Of a DNA stretch of 52,756 nucleotides, positions 8,545 to 15,969 are shown in pieces. The notes under the pieces were generated by a model. It was not told the origin of the DNA. It saw nothing but the letters and a program-made list of their open reading frames with translations, and ran no database searches. The stretch lies in contig DXYV01000017.1 of assembly GCA_019415645.1 (NCBI GenBank), positions 1 to 52,756 on the forward strand, read 5' to 3'. How positions within the stretch are numbered: the first letter of the stretch is position 1; every line of letters begins with the position of its first letter. The position numbers were made by a program, and so were the translations under genes. This stretch comes from Clostridiales bacterium (GTDB lineage: Bacteria > Bacillota > Clostridia > Oscillospirales > Oscillospiraceae).

Positions 8545-8628
8545 TTGAACATCGTTCAATCACAAGATACCATACGTCGCGATTTCTGTCAAGACTTTCT
8601 TGACAGAATGGCGAACAGGACCCATAAT
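8545..8628. promoter_or_regulatory. Divergent tetR / malQ promoters with palindromic operators
   Basis: Minus-strand promoter: -35 TTGACA (8592-8587), 17-base spacer, -10 TATCTT (8569-8564), reading into tetR. Plus-strand promoter: -35 TTGACA (8601-8606), 16-base spacer, -10 CATAAT (8623-8628), reading into malQ. Both -35 boxes lie in one perfect inverted repeat, TTCTGTCAAGA (8584-8594), CTT, TCTTGACAGAA (8598-8608). A second repeat TTGAAC-ATC-GTTCAA (8545-8559) covers the expected tetR start point. A repressor bound at 8584-8608 would block both promoters. Confidence 0.72.
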
Positions 8629-8695
8629 GGAACCAATGAAACGCCGTCGGACCGGCCTTTCTTCCGGTTTGGCTCACATAAAGGAGGCGCAGCTT

Positions 8696-10099
8696 ATGCT
8701 GGAACGGGCCAGCGGGATCCTGCTTCCCGTATTTTCTCTTCCCGGTCCTTATGGAATCGGCACCTTGGGGCAGCCGGCCCGGCAATTCGTGGACTTTCTG
8801 GCACGGGCCGGACAGCGCTGGTGGCAGATTCTCCCCCTGGGCCCGGTGGGTGCGGGCAATTCTCCCTATATGTCCCCCTCCGCTTTCGCAGGCAATCCGC
8901 TGCTGCTGGATCTGGAGGCGCTGGCCCAGGACGGCCTGCTGACCCAGGCGGAGCTGGAGCGCGCCAGGCTGCCCGAACAGATCGACCGGGTGGATTACGC
9001 ACGTCTGCGGGCCTGCAAGTTGCCGCTGCTGGAGCTGGCCTGGTCCCGCTGGACACAGCCGGACTGGCCGGACCGTCCGGACTGGGTGGCCCCCTGGTGC
9101 CAATGGGCCGCGGAGCGTGCCCTGTATGGCGCGTCCGACCCCGGCTTCTATGAATTTCTGGAATATCTCTTTATCCGGCAGTGGGCGCAGCTGAAGGAAT
9201 ACGCCCACGCCCACGGCGTTTTTATTCTCGGCGACATTCCCATCTATGTCTCCCCGGACAGCGCCGATGTGGCCCAGGCGCCCGCCCTCTTCCAGACCGA
9301 CGAAACCGGCGCATTCACCTGTGTGGCCGGCGTACCCCCCGACTATTTCTCTCAGGACGGCCAGCTCTGGGGTAATCCCCTGTACGACTGGTCCGGCCAT
9401 GAGACGGAGCTGTTCGCCTGGTGGCGCAAGCGGGCCGCCCACTGCGCCGCCCTGTACGACGGCCTGCGCATCGACCACTTCCGGGGGCTGGACCGCTACT
9501 GGTCGGTCCCGGCCGGCGCGGAGACCGCCCGGGAGGGCCATTGGGAGCCCGGTCCCGGCCTGCGGCTGGTGGAGGTGCTCAAGCAGGCCGCCGGCTCTAT
9601 GGAACTGGTAGCGGAGGACTTGGGAATTCTGGACGACCGGGCACTGGCGTTTTTCGCCGACAGCGGACTGCCAGGCATGAGCGTGCTGGTCTACGCCTTC
9701 TCTCCGGACGGCAAAAGCGCCTACCTGCCCCACAACTGCCCGCCAAATAAAGTCATCTATACCGCTACCCACGACTGTCCCACCTTCCTCCAATGGCTGG
9801 TGGAGGAGGCCAGCCCGGAGGAGAAACAGTTCGCCACGGACTATCTGGATCTTCGGCTGGAGGACGGCCTGACCTGGGGCGCGCTGCGGGGGGCCTGGGG
9901 TTCCCCCTGTGCCCTGGCCATCGCGCCCCTTCAGGATATTCTGGGGCTTGGGGCGGATGCCCGCACCAATCTGCCCGGCACCAGCGGACCGGAAAACTGG
10001 TCCTGGCGGGTGCGGGCCGAGGCTCTCAACGACGGCGTCGCCCAGCGCCTGCGCCGTCTGACCCAGGTATTTGGACGGTTACAGACTGATTTACACTAA
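8696..10099 (+). CDS. malQ: 4-alpha-glucanotransferase (amylomaltase, GH77)
   Basis: MalQ transfers alpha-1,4-glucan segments between maltodextrins in the cytoplasm. The 467-residue protein begins ASGILLPVFSLPGPYGIGTLG, the standard GH77 opening, and carries the catalytic segments: the nucleophile Asp in LRIDHFRGLDRYW, the acid/base Glu in VAEDLGILDD, and the transition-state residues in TATHDCPTFLQW. The start at 8696 was chosen for its AAGGAGG nine bases upstream; earlier in-frame starts would add a non-family extension. No other maltodextrin genes are adjacent. It is instead followed after 12 bases by yedF, so it is probably transcribed with two selenium/sulfur carrier-like genes, an unexpected pairing. 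Confidence 0.95.
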   Translation: MLERASGILLPVFSLPGPYGIGTLGQPARQFVDFLARAGQRWWQILPLGPVGAGNSPYMSPSAFAGNPLLLDLEALAQDGLLTQAELERARLPEQIDRVDYARLRACKLPLLELAWSRWTQPDWPDRPDWVAPWCQWAAERALYGASDPGFYEFLEYLFIRQWAQLKEYAHAHGVFILGDIPIYVSPDSADVAQAPALFQTDETGAFTCVAGVPPDYFSQDGQLWGNPLYDWSGHETELFAWWRKRAAHCAALYDGLRIDHFRGLDRYWSVPAGAETAREGHWEPGPGLRLVEVLKQAAGSMELVAEDLGILDDRALAFFADSGLPGMSVLVYAFSPDGKSAYLPHNCPPNKVIYTATHDCPTFLQWLVEEASPEEKQFATDYLDLRLEDGLTWGALRGAWGSPCALAIAPLQDILGLGADARTNLPGTSGPENWSWRVRAEALNDGVAQRLRRLTQVFGRLQTDLH

Positions 10100-10111
10100 G
10101 GAGGCCGCAGC

Positions 10112-10714
10112 ATGACAAACTTTATCGATGCAAAAGGAAAAGCCTGTCCCATTCCCGTGGTTCTGGCCCGCCAGGCCATCACGGCCGGCGCCGACGCGCT
10201 GACCATCGAGGTGGACAACGCCACCGCGGTGGAAAATCTCAAGCGGCTGGCAGGCAGCCTTGGCATGGCCATCACCGTGCGCGAGATCGAGGGCGGTTTT
10301 GCCGCCGACCTGCTGCGGGACGGTGCTGCCCCTCCGGCTCCCGCCCAAGCGCCGCTGGAAGGGCTCTCCTGCTCCGGCAGCGGGTGGTCCGTCTTTGTGG
10401 GGCGGGACATCATCGGGTCCGGCGACCGGGAGCTGGGCGGCAATCTCATGCGCATGTTTTTCTATACTCTCGCCCAGTCGGAGAATCTTCCCCGTTCCAT
10501 TCTCTTTATGAACGACGGCGTTAAGCTGCCCGTGGGTGACAGCCAGGTGGTGGAGCATCTGAACGCTCTCCAGGGCAAGGGCGTAGAGGTGCTGGTCTGC
10601 GGCACCTGCCTGAACTTTTATGGTCTGACGGAGCAGCTCCAGACCGGCACGGTCAGCAATATGTTCGACATCGTCTCCGCCATGCAGGCAGCCGGAAAGG
10701 TCATTACCCTGTAA
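10112..10714 (+). CDS. yedF: YedF: TusA-like sulfurtransferase domain fused to DsrE-like domain
   Basis: The 200-residue protein has a TusA/SirA-like N-terminal domain with the cysteine motif CPIP (Cys12) and a C-terminal DsrE/F-like domain ending in the motif VLVCGTCLNFYGL. This two-domain form is known as YedF and is associated by genome context with selenium metabolism. TusA-type cysteines carry persulfide or selenide-like sulfur. A GGAGG lies before the start at 10112. The stop overlaps the next start (TAATG), so it is coupled to the DUF3343 gene. No selD, selA or selB gene is present in this window, so a selenium role here is an inference. Confidence 0.92.
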   Translation: MTNFIDAKGKACPIPVVLARQAITAGADALTIEVDNATAVENLKRLAGSLGMAITVREIEGGFAADLLRDGAAPPAPAQAPLEGLSCSGSGWSVFVGRDIIGSGDRELGGNLMRMFFYTLAQSENLPRSILFMNDGVKLPVGDSQVVEHLNALQGKGVEVLVCGTCLNFYGLTEQLQTGTVSNMFDIVSAMQAAGKVITL

Positions 10715-10974
10715 TGGAGTACGGTCTGATCACCTTTTCCTCCACCTTTGCCGCCCTGGCCGCCCAGAAGCAGCTGACCGGTCGGCTTCCCTTCCAGGTC
10801 ATGCCGGTCCTGCGGGAGATCTCCGCCAGCTGCGGAATCGCCCTGCGCATCGACCTCCAGCAGCTATCTGAGGCCCGCGAACTGCTGACCGCTGCAGACG
10901 CGACCGCGGACTCCTGCGCTTTTTATCGAGTCACGCAGGACGAGCGGGGAGTACAGGTCCAATCCGATTGCTGA
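10714..10974 (+). CDS. DUF3343 protein, putative selenium/sulfur carrier partner of YedF
   Basis: An 86-residue protein whose opening MEYGLITFSSTFAALAAQK is typical of DUF3343, a small family described as putative Se/S carrier-like. It has a central Cys in ASCGIAL and a C-terminal Cys as the last residue. Its ATG shares a base with the yedF stop, so the two proteins are made in step and probably act together. A hairpin with a T run follows six bases after the stop. Function beyond the family name is not known to me. Confidence 0.85.
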   Translation: MEYGLITFSSTFAALAAQKQLTGRLPFQVMPVLREISASCGIALRIDLQQLSEARELLTAADATADSCAFYRVTQDERGVQVQSDC

Positions 10975-10977
10975 CAG

Positions 10978-11297
10978 AAGAAGGCGCGCGAGCTTGCTCG
11001 CGCGCCTTTTCAGCGTGTCGAGAAACCTCGACACGCTTCTCAAAAATGCAAGCATTTTTTCGAGTAGATACAGCCCACTTCGCGCACGCTCCTTCCAAGC
11101 GCACACTAGTGGGCTGAGCAGAGTCTTTTCCGAGGCGCATGTCCCCGGAAAAGACAGATTTGAATTGGATTTCGCCGCCTGCGGGCGGCGAAACTCTGCC
11201 GAGGGCTTTTCTCTTGCAAGCAGGTTCTATGATCCTGTACACATGTCCACTTTTTCGACAGACTAAGAAGGCGCGCGAGCTTGCTCGCGCGCCTTCT
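10978..11297. repeat. Non-coding cluster of hairpins bounded by two copies of one palindrome
   Basis: The 320 bases between the convergent DUF3343 and DUF4097 genes consist almost wholly of inverted repeats. In order: AAGGCGCGCGAGC/GCTCGCGCGCCTT (10981-11008, then TTTT); AGCGTGTCGAG/CTCGACACGCT (11012-11037); AAAAATGC/GCATTTTT (11042-11059); CAGCCCACT/AGTGGGCTG (11071-11116); GTCTTTTCCG/CGGAAAAGAC (11123-11155); TTTCGCCGCC/GGCGGCGAAA (11170-11193); and again the first palindrome, 15-base-pair stem (11266-11297). The two outer copies share 31 identical bases (10978-11008 and 11265-11295). GCAGA (11118-11122) and TCTGC (11195-11199) could close a larger branch around two of the hairpins. The first and last can serve as terminators of the flanking genes. 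I read the region as a structured RNA or a palindromic mobile repeat; open frames across it look like chance. Confidence 0.7.
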
Positions 11298-11325
11298 GTT
11301 TTCGATTCTCGATTCCCGGTTCCCG

Positions 11326-12198
11326 TCATGAATCGGAAAAGGTTACGTTCACGTCCCCCAGATTCGCATACACTTCGAGGGAGTCGTCTCCCCTCCCGCC
11401 GGACACCTCTGATTCGAAGTCTTTTCCGTTCACGGTCAGCTTTCCCAGGTCCACGGACAAATCATAGCGGTACTCCGATTCCGCGCCCTCCAGATTCAGG
11501 GATACACTTCCCAGGGAGGCATTCACGACGGTTTCGCCCCGCAGATTCCCGCTGAGCTCCACATCGCCCAGATCGGCCTCCACATCCACAGACCGGCTTA
11601 CGGTCACTCCGCGCCCGGTGAGGGAGCCCAGATCCAGCGTCAGCTCCGCCGTTTGAACCGCGATCCCATCCAACTCCACGTCGCTCAGGTCCGCGTACAC
11701 GGTCAGGTCCTCCAGCTCGGCTTCCTCCGGCACCGTAATCACGACCCTGGCGCCGCAGCCGCTCATGGACAGGCCGCGCAGCGCGCTGCTCTCGCTCCAG
11801 ATCTCCAGCGTGCCGTCATCATGGAGGAGGTAATCCAGCGTATATCCATCGCCCCACCAGTCCAGTTCCATGCCGTAGGTCTCCCCGGTCTGAAGGATCA
11901 CGTTTCCAAGCTCCAGGTCCACCTCAACCTCCGTAAAGGCTTCCAGCTCCTTCTGCACAACCGCGGTCCCTGCCGGCGCAGATTCCTCCGCCGCGGCCTC
12001 TGCCCCGCCGGACGCAGTCTCCGCCCTGTCGGAAGAGACGCCGATGGATACAAACATGTCGCCGCACCGGACCTGGATCGAGTGCCCGAATATCCGGGCC
12101 TCCGCTTCGGTCGCGCCGCCCATGGCCCGGCCCACCCAGGAGAGGCCAAAGCCCAGCGCCAGCAGGCAAAGGCCCGCGATCAACAGCCCCTTTTTCAT
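11326..12198 (-). CDS. DUF4097-family beta-strand-repeat protein with N-terminal membrane anchor
   Basis: The 290-residue protein starts MKKGLLIAGLCLLALGFGLS, a membrane anchor or signal segment, then a linker rich in Ala, Glu and Ser, and then a repeating beta pattern (VEVDLELGNVILQTG, LTVYADLSDVELDGI, VDVEADLGDVELSG, VNASLGSVSLNL) typical of DUF4097 putative adhesin domains. In Clostridia these proteins often pair with a DUF1700 membrane protein and a PadR regulator and are linked to envelope stress. Here the DUF1700 gene lies directly upstream and overlaps by four bases (ATGA, 12198-12195). No PadR gene is visible. The start is supported by a GGAGG about seven bases upstream. Confidence 0.85.
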   Translation of the reverse strand: MKKGLLIAGLCLLALGFGLSWVGRAMGGATEAEARIFGHSIQVRCGDMFVSIGVSSDRAETASGGAEAAAEESAPAGTAVVQKELEAFTEVEVDLELGNVILQTGETYGMELDWWGDGYTLDYLLHDDGTLEIWSESSALRGLSMSGCGARVVITVPEEAELEDLTVYADLSDVELDGIAVQTAELTLDLGSLTGRGVTVSRSVDVEADLGDVELSGNLRGETVVNASLGSVSLNLEGAESEYRYDLSVDLGKLTVNGKDFESEVSGGRGDDSLEVYANLGDVNVTFSDS

Positions 12199-12725
12199 GC
12201 TTCCGTCCTCCTTCCGCCAAACAGCCGGCGCATACAGAAGTTACAGAATGTCCCCAACAGCAGGCCCAGCAGCACGCACAGCAGGCCGGCGCCGATCGCC
12301 ACCGCTCCGCCGCCCAGGAAATTCAGAAAGGTCCCCAGGCCGCCGGGCAGCAACGCTCCCAGACCCACCATGCCGTAAAACACGCCCGCCAGGACACAGA
12401 ACGCACCTCCGGCCAGCAAGCCGGCCACACAGCAGTACGCCACGACGATCACGGGGGACAAAACGATTCCGATCAAGATTTTGCCTACCAGGCTCCCGCC
12501 TCCGCGTTTTCTTCCGGTGTGCAGATTTCGCCGGTAATCCTCCAAAATCTCCTGTGCCAGCTCCTCCGGCGTCCCCAGATCGGCCAGCGTCTCCGCCTCG
12601 CGCTCCGGTCCGGCCTCCAGAATGTGCTGACCGCAGCGGGCCACCGCTTCCTCCCGGTCCTTCGGCGCCATTCGCCCCTCCTGGAGCAGAGCCTCCAGCT
12701 GGCGCAGGTATTCTTGCGTCGTCAT
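12195..12725 (-). CDS. DUF1700-family membrane protein
   Basis: The 176-residue protein opens with MTTQEYLRQLEALLQEG, the DUF1700 cytoplasmic helical segment, followed by at least two hydrophobic stretches rich in Gly, Leu and Val (about 75-160). The start at 12725 was chosen because GGAGGAG lies nine bases before it; an earlier ATG at 12752 is possible. It is the first gene of a two-gene unit with the DUF4097 protein. Its promoter region carries a TATAAT box (12810-12805) and a 9-base inverted repeat just downstream of it, so repression by an unlinked regulator is plausible. Confidence 0.82.
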   Translation of the reverse strand: MTTQEYLRQLEALLQEGRMAPKDREEAVARCGQHILEAGPEREAETLADLGTPEELAQEILEDYRRNLHTGRKRGGGSLVGKILIGIVLSPVIVVAYCCVAGLLAGGAFCVLAGVFYGMVGLGALLPGGLGTFLNFLGGGAVAIGAGLLCVLLGLLLGTFCNFCMRRLFGGRRTEA

Positions 12726-12770
12726 CTCCGCGATCTCCTCCGTTCTCCCCATGATACAGACTGCCACGCA

Positions 12771-12810
12771 AATAAACCGTGTTGCGGTTTATTCGTCAGA
12801 CATTATTATA
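12771..12810 (-). promoter_or_regulatory. DUF1700-DUF4097 promoter with palindromic operator
   Basis: On the minus strand TATAAT lies at 12810-12805. Downstream, across the expected start point and early leader, AATAAACCG (12771-12779) faces CGGTTTATT (12785-12793) around TGTTG. I do not see a good -35 box, so activation or a weak promoter is possible. Confidence 0.5.
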
Positions 12811-12938
12811 GGGCACAAAACGGCGGCATACCATAGAAAATAGATTATGAATTCTTAAAATCCGCTTAAATTTCCCTGCAATAGGTCTTTCCTTCCGTTT
12901 CAAGCAAAATATTTACAAAATTTCAGGCCGGAATGGAG

Positions 12939-12967
12939 TTGAAAATTTTGTCGCATTGTTATATGAT
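12939..12967 (+). promoter_or_regulatory. Promoter of the dehydratase activase operon
   Basis: TTGAAA (12939-12944), 17-base spacer, TATGAT (12962-12967). The start codon is 41 bases beyond the -10 box, with GAGGTG before it. Confidence 0.75.
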
Positions 12968-13007
12968 ATAGGGTACGTTTATCTAACTCTTATTTTGAGG
13001 TGAACCT

Positions 13008-15968
13008 ATGAGTTTACGCATCGGCATCGACATCGGCTCGACTACCGTAAAGGTCGTCGTGCTGGATGAGGCCAATAAATTGCTCTTTCGCTCCTATGAG
13101 CGGCACTACTCCAAGGCCCGCGAGCGGGCCTGCGAGACCCTTCGTACCCTTCAGGACCAGCTCAGCGGGCAAAACGTAAAGCTGGTCATCACCGGCTCCG
13201 CCGGACTGGGTGTGGCCAAGGCCGCCAACATCGACTTTGTACAGGAGGTCTACGCCACCGCCGCCGCTGTGAACACCTATATCCCGGACACCGACGCCGT
13301 CATCGAATTGGGCGGCGAGGACGCGAAGATCATCTTTTTCGGCGGCGCGCTGGAGGAGCGGATGAACGGCTCCTGCGCCGGCGGCACCGGCGCTTTCATC
13401 GACCAGATGGCCACCCTCATGAACGTGACGGTGAACGAGCTGGACGAGCTGAGCCTGCGCCACGAGAAGATCTACCCCATCGCCTCCCGCTGCGGCGTCT
13501 TTGCCAAGAGCGACATCCAGCCCATCCTCAACCAGGGCGGCCGGAAGGAGGACGTGGCGGCCTCTATCTTCCAGGCCGTGGTGGATCAGACGGTGGCCGG
13601 CCTCACCCAGGGCCGGGAGCTCAAGGGCAAGATCGTCTTCCTGGGCGGCCCCCTCCACTTCCTCATGGGCCTGCGGCAGCGGTTCGTGGAGACCCTGAAG
13701 CTGGACGCCGACCACGCCGTGTTCCCCGAGGACGGCGACTGCTTCGCCGCTATGGGCGCGGCCCTGTGCTCCTCCGACTACGGCGAGCGCTCCTTTGACG
13801 AGGTGCTGGACCGGCTGGAGAAGAGCGTGGACAGCGTGGGCCTGGTGGACACCATGCCCCCCCTCTTTGACAGTCAGGAGGAGTACGACGCCTTCCTGGC
13901 CCGTCACAACGCTATGCACCCCCCCGAGGTGGACATACACACCTACACCGGCGCCGCCTGGCTGGGCATTGACGCCGGCTCCACCACCACCAAAATCGCG
14001 CTGATCACCGCCGACGGCGGCCTGCTCTACACCTACTACCACTCCAACCTGGGCAATCCGGTGGCCATCGTGCTGGAGCAGCTCCGGGAGATCTACAAGC
14101 TGTGCGGCAACCGCATCACCATCAAGGGCGCGGCCGTCACCGGCTACGGCGAAGATCTGATTAAAAACGCCTTCTCCTGCGACGCCGGGCTGGTGGAGAC
14201 GGTGGCCCACTACAGCGCCGCCCGCCACTTCAACCCCGACGTGGACTTCATCATCGACATCGGCGGCCAGGACATGAAGTGCTTCAAAATCCGCAACGGC
14301 GCGGTGGACTCCATCATGCTCAACGAGGCCTGCTCCTCCGGCTGCGGCTCCTTCATCGAGACCTTTGCCAAGGCTCTCGGCTACACCATCGCCGACTTTG
14401 CCAAGCTGGGCCTGCTGGCCAGGCACCCGGTCAACCTGGGCTCCCGCTGCACCGTGTTCATGAACTCCAGCGTCAAGCAGGCCCAGAAGGACGGCGCCAG
14501 CGTGGAGGACATCTCCGCCGGCCTGTCCATCTCCATCGTGAAAAACGCGGTGTATAAAGTCATCCGGGCCGCCAACGCCGACGACCTGGGCAAGCACATC
14601 GTGGTACAGGGCGGCACCTTCCTTAACGACGCGGTGCTGCGCGCCTTTGAACAGGAGCTGGGCCGCGATGTGACCCGGCCTACCATCGCCGGCATCATGG
14701 GCGCCTTTGGCGCGGCGCTGGCCGCCCGGGATCTCGGTTTGGAGAAATCCGCTCTGTTAAGCGAAACTGCTTTGCAGTCTTTCTCCCATACGGCTAAGCC
14801 CACGACCTGTAACCTGTGCACCAACCACTGCTCGCTGACGGTCAACACCTTCGACGGCGGACGCCGGTTCATCTCAGGCAACCGCTGCTCCCGGCCGCTG
14901 GGCAAGGCCAAGGTGGAGATGCCCGATCTCTATGTCTATAAGTACAAAAAGCTGCGGGCCATGTGCGGCAAGGGCCAGGGCGACGGCAGCCGCGGTCGGA
15001 TCGGCATTCCCTTCGGTCTGAATATGTATGAGAACCTTCCCTTCTGGTTTACCTTCTTTACCCGCCTCAACTTTGAAGTGGTCCTCTCTCCGGAGTCCTC
15101 CCGCAAGCTCTATCTCAAGGGACAGCACACCATTCCTTCTGATACGGTCTGCTACCCTGCCAAGCTGATGCACGGCCATGTGGAGGCCCTGGTGGAGGAG
15201 GGCGTGGACGCCATCTGGTATCCCTGCATGTCCTATAACTTCAACGAGGAGATCAGCGACAACCATTATAACTGCCCCGTGGTGGCCTATTATCCCGAGC
15301 TGTTGGCCGCCAACGTGCCGGTTCTGAAAGAGACGAAATTCCTGGATCCCTACGTGGGACTCCACCGGCCCAAGGATTACGAGCGCATCTCCTCCGAGTT
15401 CTTCGGCAAGGAATTTGGAATTCCCAAAAAAGAGGTGGTCGCGGCCGTCCGGGCGGCTTATGAGGCCTATCACGCCTATCAGCAGGACGTGCGGGCCAAG
15501 GGCAAGGAATACATCGACTATGCCCGGGCCAACGGGAAGAAGATTCTGGTTCTTGCCGGGCGCCCCTACCACATCGACCCGGAGATCAACCACGGCATCA
15601 ACGATCTGATCACCTCCTTTGACTTTGTGCTGATCAGCGAGGATGCGGTGGCCTATCTGGAGGACCATCAGCCCCGCCACGTCCTCAACCAGTGGACCTT
15701 CCAGGCCCGCATGTATAACGCAGCCCGCTACGTCTGCACACAGCCCGATATGCAGCTGATCCAGCTGGTCTCCTTCGGCTGCGGCACTGACGCCATCACC
15801 GGCGACGAGATGCGCTCCATTCTGGAGGAAGGCGGAAAGCTTTACACCCAGCTCAAAATCGACGACATCAACAATCTGGGTGCGGTCAAAATCCGCATCC
15901 GCTCCCTGATGGCCGCTATGGACGCCCGTCAGGACCAGCCCCAGGTCCAGCAGAAGGAGGTGAGCTGA
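13008..15968 (+). CDS. Acyl-CoA dehydratase activase: tandem BadF/HgdC ATPase domains plus DUF2229
   Basis: The 986-residue protein has two ASKHA-fold activase domains in tandem. The first (about 1-260) shows GIDIGSTTVKVVVLD, NGSCAGGTGAF and SRCGVFAKSDI; the second (about 320-575) shows GIDAGSTTTKIALIT, EACSSGCGSF and GSRCTVFMNSS. In HgdC the cysteines of the SCAxGTG and SRC motifs bind a [4Fe-4S] cluster at the dimer interface, and both pairs are kept here in each repeat. A C-terminal DUF2229-type part follows (from about 600), with an extra cysteine motif CNLCTNHC. HgdC-type activases use ATP to send one electron to a 2-hydroxyacyl-CoA dehydratase. The next gene, one base away, is a dehydratase-family protein; the pair matches a single larger protein found in many Clostridia, here split. 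The true substrate is unknown. Confidence 0.9.
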   Translation: MSLRIGIDIGSTTVKVVVLDEANKLLFRSYERHYSKARERACETLRTLQDQLSGQNVKLVITGSAGLGVAKAANIDFVQEVYATAAAVNTYIPDTDAVIELGGEDAKIIFFGGALEERMNGSCAGGTGAFIDQMATLMNVTVNELDELSLRHEKIYPIASRCGVFAKSDIQPILNQGGRKEDVAASIFQAVVDQTVAGLTQGRELKGKIVFLGGPLHFLMGLRQRFVETLKLDADHAVFPEDGDCFAAMGAALCSSDYGERSFDEVLDRLEKSVDSVGLVDTMPPLFDSQEEYDAFLARHNAMHPPEVDIHTYTGAAWLGIDAGSTTTKIALITADGGLLYTYYHSNLGNPVAIVLEQLREIYKLCGNRITIKGAAVTGYGEDLIKNAFSCDAGLVETVAHYSAARHFNPDVDFIIDIGGQDMKCFKIRNGAVDSIMLNEACSSGCGSFIETFAKALGYTIADFAKLGLLARHPVNLGSRCTVFMNSSVKQAQKDGASVEDISAGLSISIVKNAVYKVIRAANADDLGKHIVVQGGTFLNDAVLRAFEQELGRDVTRPTIAGIMGAFGAALAARDLGLEKSALLSETALQSFSHTAKPTTCNLCTNHCSLTVNTFDGGRRFISGNRCSRPLGKAKVEMPDLYVYKYKKLRAMCGKGQGDGSRGRIGIPFGLNMYENLPFWFTFFTRLNFEVVLSPESSRKLYLKGQHTIPSDTVCYPAKLMHGHVEALVEEGVDAIWYPCMSYNFNEEISDNHYNCPVVAYYPELLAANVPVLKETKFLDPYVGLHRPKDYERISSEFFGKEFGIPKKEVVAAVRAAYEAYHAYQQDVRAKGKEYIDYARANGKKILVLAGRPYHIDPEINHGINDLITSFDFVLISEDAVAYLEDHQPRHVLNQWTFQARMYNAARYVCTQPDMQLIQLVSFGCGTDAITGDEMRSILEEGGKLYTQLKIDDINNLGAVKIRIRSLMAAMDARQDQPQVQQKEVS

Positions 15969-15969
15969 C

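Noticed and set aside
10931..11329. Frames on both strands across the hairpin cluster (also 10994-11266 and 11139-11555 on plus)
   Set aside because: They translate palindromes; codon use and composition do not look protein-like and no ribosome site precedes them.
13014..14597. Long minus-strand frame opposite the activase gene (similar ones lie opposite hppA, the foldase, aconitase-like and trkH genes)
   Set aside because: These are antisense shadows of GC-rich genes with rigid codon use; their proteins are low-complexity Gly/His/Val/Gln strings.
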